This document shows, piece by piece, positions 55,762-57,523 of a DNA stretch of 57,523 bases (positions are counted from its first letter, which is position 1; each line of letters starts with the position of its first letter). Source of the stretch: Enterospora canceri (taxonomy: Eukaryota > Microsporidia > Enterocytozoonidae); NCBI GenBank assembly GCA_002087915.1, contig LWDP01000030.1, forward strand, positions 1 to 57,523. Reading direction: 5' to 3'. The position numbers and the translations under genes were made by a program. Below the pieces are notes generated by a model. It was not told the DNA's origin. It did no database searches and was given only the letters and a program-made list of their open reading frames with translations.

Positions 55762-57039
55762 ATGCCCCCAGAAAACAGTCTCATTTGTCAGATATGCAAA
55801 ATGCCATTTAGGAAGGTCGAAGACACGTTGGTCTGCTCTAATGGCCACACGATCTCAAACACGCTTGCAGAAAGAGACGAGCAGGAGTTTGGGCCAGTTG
55901 GAAAGAGAAAGAGAATTCACAGGCAGAAGAAGGAGAAGCAGCAAAAGAGGGCGTGTTCAAACGAGGATGCTTTTAGAGTATTTTATGCATTATGGATTCA
56001 TGCAAAGGAATTCTTTAGAACAAAAGATGAGAGACTGTTTCTGTTATGGACTGAGCAGTTCAGAATCAACGAGTGGACTGGAATGAGAGTACAGCGTATA
56101 TTGAAGGAGATTATCATTGGTAAAACACAGGAACTTGGAGACGAATATGCCCTATACAAGGAGGCCTATGATAAAATACGCAAATTGAAACCAGAGACAC
56201 TGAAGTGTGATTTAGGTCACACATCAACTGAAACAGTAGTTGATGAAGTAGAGGTGGAATCACCTACCAAGACCATCGATAGAGACCCAAATGCCAGCTT
56301 CTGTGACTTCTACACCACCGTCTATCTATCAGTGAGAAGAGAGGCAGAAGTATCAGGTGGAATCTACACATTTTCAGAACATGGGCGCAGATTCAGTCAA
56401 TTTGACTACGATAAACACTTAGACGAAATCAGCACCAATTACAAAGATAAATTCGCCTGTTCCTTCTCAAAGGACATTGATTCATTTGCAGCAGTTGATT
56501 GCAAACTACGCTGCTACTCTCAACCAGGATACGATAGCACAGATGAGTCCAAGAGGGGAATGAATTCAACTGGATGCATCACAATGGAGAATGAGATGCT
56601 AAAATACAAGTATAGAACACTGTTTGTCATGGATACTGATATGGCACTGAAATACCTCCACATTCTGTTCATAGAGTACAATATGGATAAAATAGGAATC
56701 AATAGAATCAGGTTCCTGAAATACTTCAAGAAGTGGCTGGGTGTCTTTGGAGCAGACCGTCTCTACCTTCCAGAAGTCGACTACTCGCTCTACATTCTGA
56801 CGTATGTTGTCCAATTCCACCCAGAATACACTGATCAATATCTTTCTAAAATATCCAATTACACCAATTTGACCAGAAACAATATCGTAGGCAGAATCAA
56901 CCAGAACAAGAAACTGCTGAATCGGAGTTGCTCTCCTGGCTTCCCCCAGAAAACCAGTCGCATTTTCACCCGATTCAATTCAGCCCGTAGTCTCCTACGA
57001 GGCATCTTCTACAGAAACAGTCGTAGTAAAAATGAATAA
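55762..57039 (+). CDS. RRN7-like RNA polymerase I core factor (TFIIB-related)
   Basis: 425 residues. An N-terminal zinc ribbon CQIC...CSNGH (C9, C12, C25, H29) matches Rrn7/TAF1B, whose ribbon is followed by a cyclin-like helical region: AFRVFYALWIHAKEFFRTKD and LFLLWTEQFRINEW at about 70-105. The middle is polar and weakly conserved; about 290-390 is again helical (YLHILFIEYNMDKIGINRIR). Another zinc-ribbon transcription factor is possible, but ribbon plus 'LW' helix fits RRN7 best. Start TAGCCCATCAATG. Confidence 0.6.
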   Translation: MPPENSLICQICKMPFRKVEDTLVCSNGHTISNTLAERDEQEFGPVGKRKRIHRQKKEKQQKRACSNEDAFRVFYALWIHAKEFFRTKDERLFLLWTEQFRINEWTGMRVQRILKEIIIGKTQELGDEYALYKEAYDKIRKLKPETLKCDLGHTSTETVVDEVEVESPTKTIDRDPNASFCDFYTTVYLSVRREAEVSGGIYTFSEHGRRFSQFDYDKHLDEISTNYKDKFACSFSKDIDSFAAVDCKLRCYSQPGYDSTDESKRGMNSTGCITMENEMLKYKYRTLFVMDTDMALKYLHILFIEYNMDKIGINRIRFLKYFKKWLGVFGADRLYLPEVDYSLYILTYVVQFHPEYTDQYLSKISNYTNLTRNNIVGRINQNKKLLNRSCSPGFPQKTSRIFTRFNSARSLLRGIFYRNSRSKNE

Positions 57040-57053
57040 ATATTTTGGCCCAT

Positions 57054-57523
57054 ATGCCAAATATCACGTACGAGAATGAGTCATCGACTGAAATATGCAA
57101 CGACGAAATCGTGTACGACTTCTTCAACGAATACAAGGAGTGCAACTGTATAGCCAGAGAGAAGTACAATGACGTGAGGAAGGAGTATAGGAGACATTTG
57201 CGTAAGACAAATAGAAAGCAGGGCACAGTTCCAGCTGACAAGAACCAGTGGGATAAGACGGTGCTATACGATGGATGTGACTGTGACTACACCAAATACA
57301 TGATACTGCTTGAGATACTGACGAAGCAGAGTAGAATAATACGAAGGAAGACGAAGCAGATTGAGGAGATGAAGCAGAGTTTGAAGGAAAGAGAGAATAA
57401 GGGTGAGAAGGAAGTGAAGAGAAGAGAGAATAAGGGTGAGAAGGAAGTAAAGAGAAGAGGAAGGCCAAGGAAGATAGACTTAACTAAGGCAGATTCAATA
57501 AAGACAGACTTAACTAAGGCAGA
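57054..57523 (+). CDS. Unknown protein with AT-hook-like motif, truncated by the window edge
   Basis: Open from ATG 57054 (GGCCCATATG) to the end, at least 156 codons, no stop in view. Acidic N-terminal part with several Cys (KECNC; GCDCDY), a helical basic part (TKQSRIIRRKTKQIEEMK), then internal repeats: RENKGEKEVKR twice (about 113-135), the AT-hook core RRGRPRK, and a repeated DLTKA motif at the end. The AT-hook implies minor-groove DNA binding, in line with chromatin proteins. No family recognised. Confidence 0.65.
   Translation, partial: MPNITYENESSTEICNDEIVYDFFNEYKECNCIAREKYNDVRKEYRRHLRKTNRKQGTVPADKNQWDKTVLYDGCDCDYTKYMILLEILTKQSRIIRRKTKQIEEMKQSLKERENKGEKEVKRRENKGEKEVKRRGRPRKIDLTKADSIKTDLTKA

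Overview
The window reads as nuclear DNA from a microsporidian (fungus-related intracellular parasite). Genes are short, closely packed and intron-free as far as I can see. Nearly every credible start codon has a CCC or CCCC run directly or a few bases upstream (often exactly CCCATG), and ribosomal-protein genes add an AAATTT element; this is the known microsporidian start-site signature. The products are eukaryotic and often shortened or degenerate compared with fungal relatives. I do not assign a genus.

Layout. 1-3.3 kb: asparaginyl-tRNA synthetase, a non-coding stretch related to repeats near 39-44 kb, and a coiled-coil protein. 3.3-9.1 kb: a very A+T-rich gene desert. 9.1-12.8 kb: a small tail-anchored protein, a centromeric-type histone H3, a membrane-anchored kinase-like protein, an unknown protein and a proteasome alpha subunit. 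12.9-16.8 kb: two tandem secreted, highly charged proteins (candidate spore wall or polar tube components). 16.8-25.8 kb: Rqc2/NEMF, an unknown protein, a degenerate ABC half-transporter, eL14, a MED21-like protein, an ABCG-type transporter and a frameshifted SulP anion transporter. 25.9-39.2 kb: a dense housekeeping block (CTR9-like, Dbp10 with an in-frame stop, HMG-box protein, alpha-SNAP, SLC35-type transporter, polyprenol reductase, J-like protein, DPH2, APN2, V-ATPase E, CDC50, EPL1) closed by tRNA-Lys(UUU). 39.2-45.9 kb: an array of three copies of a secreted coiled-coil gene (one intact, one broken, one remnant), their related non-coding flanks, and a Tc1/mariner-type element with double inverted/direct repeats inserted beside the remnant. 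45.9-57.5 kb: a second dense block (RPP1-like, multi-pass protein, C2H2 protein, eL36, uS13, TFIIB, eL19, RCL1, two tandem MBOAT acyltransferases, RRN7-like factor) and a truncated gene with an AT-hook-like motif at the window edge.

Five single 'n' characters (6969, 14642, 21779, 22621, 44926) are each followed by an exact copy of the preceding 251 or 299 bases. I read these as unmerged overlapping contig ends, not biology. They create a false second MED21-like gene, a false in-frame 100-codon repeat in the ABCG protein, and a false tail copy of the first secreted gene, and they lengthen the transposon.

Together the genes cover translation and ribosome quality control (AsnRS, uS13, eL14, eL19, eL36, Rqc2, DPH2, RCL1, Dbp10), transcription and chromatin (TFIIB, RRN7, MED21, EPL1, CTR9, HMG, H3 variant), membrane traffic and lipids (alpha-SNAP, CDC50, MBOATs, polyprenol reductase), transport, and a parasite-specific secreted set.
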